The notes under the pieces are model-generated. The model ran no database searches, had not been told where the DNA came from, and saw nothing but the letters and a program-made list of their open reading frames with translations. The translations under genes and the position numbers were made by a program. From contig JANXRO010000136.1 of NCBI GenBank assembly GCA_025356765.1, forward strand, positions 1-7,851: a stretch of DNA of 7,851 bases, given 5' to 3'. Shown piece by piece: positions 5,379 to 7,851 of the stretch (position 1 is its first letter; each line of letters starts with the position of its first letter). Source of the DNA: Hyphomicrobiales bacterium (GTDB lineage Bacteria; Pseudomonadota; Alphaproteobacteria; Rhizobiales; Aestuariivirgaceae).

Positions 5379-7851
5379 TTTTTGCCCAATCTTTCCAGAA
5401 TGGGGCCGATGTGAACTTGATCAGATTTATAATTTCCGGTGAGCGCATACATCACTAAATTAACGCCCACGCGAAAGGCAAATTCGCGTTGCCGCCCGGT
5501 GCCCGGAACCAGCGCATGGGTGGGTTGGCCCAGATCATCCAAACCCCAAGCGGCGGCATAATCATTGGAACCGATGATAATGCCTGAAACATTATCAGCA
5601 CCATTTGTAGCTGCATCATCTGGCGCTTCAACCCATAAGGGCCCGCCCACATAACGGCCGGGAAAATCTTTCAGCAGATAAAAACTCTTGGTCAAAGCAT
5701 GCGTTGCCGGAACGGTTTCAAGCGGCGGAATATCAATCTTGGCCAGAATGCGCCGCAACGCTGCCTCGCTTGCACCATTGCCACCAAAGGCCGTTTGATC
5801 ACGCAAATCAAAAAAGATTGTGCCACCATTTTTCATAAAGGCGGAGATGCGTTCCAACGCCGCCGCATTGGGCGCATCTGCATCTGGCAAAACAGGCCAA
5901 TATAAAAGAGGATAAAACGCAATATCATCATTTTCAATATCAATGGCAGCGGGCGCTGCGAGCACGGCAGACGTGCGATCTGCAATCACCAGCCCCAAGC
6001 CTTTAAGCCCTTCCTCACTGGTTTGATCAACATCTGCATCGCCGGTTTTTACAAACGCCAAATGGGTTTGCAACGAAGCTTGCATGGCTGTTTCAAGCGA
6101 AGTTTCGGCTTTTGCGTTTTGGTGCGGCACGGCTTGAATAAGCAACACAGCCACAAAACCGGCTGCGACTGCGCGGCGTGAAAGCAAGCCGTTTAAAAAC
6201 AGCACAGCCAAGCAATCCAGCAAGAAAACCAATGCTGCCGTGATGAACAGTGGCTTGGCATAATGAATGGTGGCGGCGGGTTTTAACACTTGCGCATTAA
6301 GCCCAGCGGGAAGTGGCGTTAAATCCTGCGCTGTAAGTTTTAAATTCACCGCACGGTTTTGTTCACCGCGAGAATAAATGCCAGCGGGCGTTGCTAAAGA
6401 CACAGAGGCAGTTTCAGAATCTTTTTGCGATATGGTTTTTGGCGTATCGGTGGATGATACCAACTCGCCTGTGCCCAACATTAGCAATCGTTGCACAAAA
6501 TCACCCGCCACGATGGTGCTGGCGTTTTCGGCGTTGATACTTCCCGCAGGTGGGGCCAAGGCGGCGATGCGTTGCAACATGTTCACAAACGTGCCCGAAA
6601 GCGGCAAGTTGGACCAATCGGCATTGGCAGAGACATGAAATAAAACGATGCGGCCCTTGCCATAGGGGGCTGATGTGACAAGCGGTGTTCCATCTGCAAT
6701 GCTGGCCCAAGTTTTGGCTGAAAGTTGGGCATCAGGCTCTGCCAACACTTGGCGCGAAATCACGATTTCTGGATCAATGGTCAGGCCTGAAAACACGCTG
6801 GTTTCAGGAAATGGCAAAATATGTTGCGGCGTTTCCCAGCTTAACGTGCTGTCAAAATTCCTCTCACCTTGGCGAAGCGTGATGGGCAAAAGATCATCAG
6901 CGCTGGCAGCCATTTTAGGCCCGGCAAAGCGCAGCAACAGCCCACCCTTTTTCAACCAATCAGATACTACATCATGGTCTTCATCCGAAAGTTTTCCAAC
7001 ATCAGCAACCACCAACATGGAAAGGCCCTGATCAAGCGCTGACTTTAATTCTGCACTGTCTTTCGGAATGGAAATTTCGGCGAAAGGTTCAACCGCATGC
7101 GTTACATAATGCAGCGACGACAACAAGGGTTGATCAGCCGCCACACCACTTCCGGCATTGATCGCCACGGTTTTGCGACGCCAGCGATCATCAAGAAGTT
7201 GTTTTGCACCCGCATGGTTTTCATCTTTCACTACGATGCTTTGGACATCATTGCGCAAGGCTACAGGCAGGGAGAGCGTGGCTTTGGCCTCAACGCTATT
7301 CGTTGGAAATGTAATCACACTTTCAACCAACACGCGCCCATCGCCGCCTAAAGCTTGCACAGTGGCTTTTGAAGAAGAATTGGCATTACGCAAAGCCGAG
7401 ACGACAATATCGCCGCCCACAAGGTGTGGCGCGTTCAGCGCGGTGATTGAAGTCTGCGGAGCCGATTGAAAAATTTGTACCATGCCAAATTGCTTGACCA
7501 GTTGATCATGGAAAACTTGGCCCGTTGCTTGGTCTAGCCCATCACTCAGCCACACAACTTCGGTTGGCGTTGGGGTTAAATTTTTCACAGCATCGAGTGC
7601 TTTCAACCGATCCGTCGGTAAGGCCAGTGGCTGTGAAGCCAGCGTTGATTTCAAAGCCTCGGCGGCACTTTTGCCGATAGGTTTTTGCGGCGCTGTGGTG
7701 GTGACAACATAAACCACACGATCATTCATATCATTCAAAACCTGCTGGGCTTCCTGCAATTGCTTTGGCCAGGTTTTCGCTGCAGCCCAACCATCATCCA
7801 CCATAACCAACAATGGGCCATTGGTTTTTGTAATGGGCTCAGCCGTTTTTA
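5375..7851 (-). CDS. DUF4159 domain protein (BatA/DUF4159 type), 5' end cut by window edge
   Basis: The frame is open to the right edge, so the start and the usual N-terminal BatA-type membrane domain lie outside; full-length relatives are about 900-950 residues as I recall. Numbering from the codon at 7813, the visible 812 residues begin in a VWA-like domain (LVMVDDGWAAAKTWP; TEVVWLSDGLDQ, 85-96) with no clear DxSxS. An amidotransferase-like region follows (LSMLVVADVGKL, 264-275; DWLKKGGLLLRFAGP, 285-299; GKGRIVLFHVSANADW, 385-400). Two membrane segments come next (about 521-541 and 547-564), then the DUF4159 domain (about 583-793). Its hallmarks are YPLLYWPVL (634-642), MKNGGTIFFDLRDQ (660-673), TKSFYLLKDFPGRYVGGPLW (708-727), IIIGSNDYAAAW (745-756) and FRVGVNLVMYALTGNYKSDQ (780-799), ending GPILERLGKK. 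The topology suggests an inner-membrane protein with periplasmic domains. The biochemical function of DUF4159 is, to my knowledge, unestablished. The stop overlaps the next start by 4 bp. Confidence 0.95.
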   Translation of the reverse strand, partial: KTAEPITKTNGPLLVMVDDGWAAAKTWPKQLQEAQQVLNDMNDRVVYVVTTTAPQKPIGKSAAEALKSTLASQPLALPTDRLKALDAVKNLTPTPTEVVWLSDGLDQATGQVFHDQLVKQFGMVQIFQSAPQTSITALNAPHLVGGDIVVSALRNANSSSKATVQALGGDGRVLVESVITFPTNSVEAKATLSLPVALRNDVQSIVVKDENHAGAKQLLDDRWRRKTVAINAGSGVAADQPLLSSLHYVTHAVEPFAEISIPKDSAELKSALDQGLSMLVVADVGKLSDEDHDVVSDWLKKGGLLLRFAGPKMAASADDLLPITLRQGERNFDSTLSWETPQHILPFPETSVFSGLTIDPEIVISRQVLAEPDAQLSAKTWASIADGTPLVTSAPYGKGRIVLFHVSANADWSNLPLSGTFVNMLQRIAALAPPAGSINAENASTIVAGDFVQRLLMLGTGELVSSTDTPKTISQKDSETASVSLATPAGIYSRGEQNRAVNLKLTAQDLTPLPAGLNAQVLKPAATIHYAKPLFITAALVFLLDCLAVLFLNGLLSRRAVAAGFVAVLLIQAVPHQNAKAETSLETAMQASLQTHLAFVKTGDADVDQTSEEGLKGLGLVIADRTSAVLAAPAAIDIENDDIAFYPLLYWPVLPDADAPNAAALERISAFMKNGGTIFFDLRDQTAFGGNGASEAALRRILAKIDIPPLETVPATHALTKSFYLLKDFPGRYVGGPLWVEAPDDAATNGADNVSGIIIGSNDYAAAWGLDDLGQPTHALVPGTGRQREFAFRVGVNLVMYALTGNYKSDQVHIGPILERLGKK

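Overview
The window looks like the chromosome of an alphaproteobacterium of moderate G+C. The strongest clue is the right half: a minus-strand pair encoding a DUF4159/BatA-type membrane protein and a COG5426-type membrane protein. In alphaproteobacteria these usually follow genes for a MoxR-type AAA+ ATPase and a DUF58 protein, which would lie beyond the right edge. The left half holds three ordinary host genes: a GNAT-fold protein (minus, cut by the left edge), a Nudix hydrolase (plus) and a YhbS-like acetyltransferase (plus). The Nudix and YhbS-like genes were neighbours before a mobile element landed between them.

Layout: 1-1021 GNAT-fold family gene, minus, 3' end missing; 1106-1579 Nudix hydrolase; 1555-2660 a complete IS1-family-type insertion (1106 bp) with imperfect terminal inverted repeats (19 of 24 positions identical) and an exact 8-bp target duplication, GACCAGTG; 2804-3343 YhbS-like GNAT; 3318-5378 COG5426-type protein, minus; 5375-7851 DUF4159 protein, minus, 5' end missing. 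No RNA genes or CRISPR arrays were seen, and no gene-free stretch exceeds 300 bases.

The insertion is the most unusual part. Its transposase is only a C-terminal remnant with an in-frame TAA, so the copy cannot make a working enzyme. On either side of the remnant, inside the inverted repeats, lie two small same-strand ORFs (1648-1878 and 2270-2632) with good Shine-Dalgarno sequences and no family I recognise. They look like passenger genes of a non-autonomous IS1-type element. The element entered the last codon of the Nudix gene: removing it and one copy of the duplication restores TGG-TAG, so the ancestral protein ended in ...SDQW. The present protein gains seven residues (VVSQFEI) and its stop codon from the left inverted repeat.

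The minus-strand pair overlaps by ATGA and is almost certainly co-transcribed and translationally coupled. Both products look like cell-envelope proteins with von Willebrand A-like and class-I-amidotransferase-like domains facing the periplasm. Only the second keeps a recognisable DxSxS metal-site motif. This operon and the YhbS-like gene converge and overlap by 26 bp.
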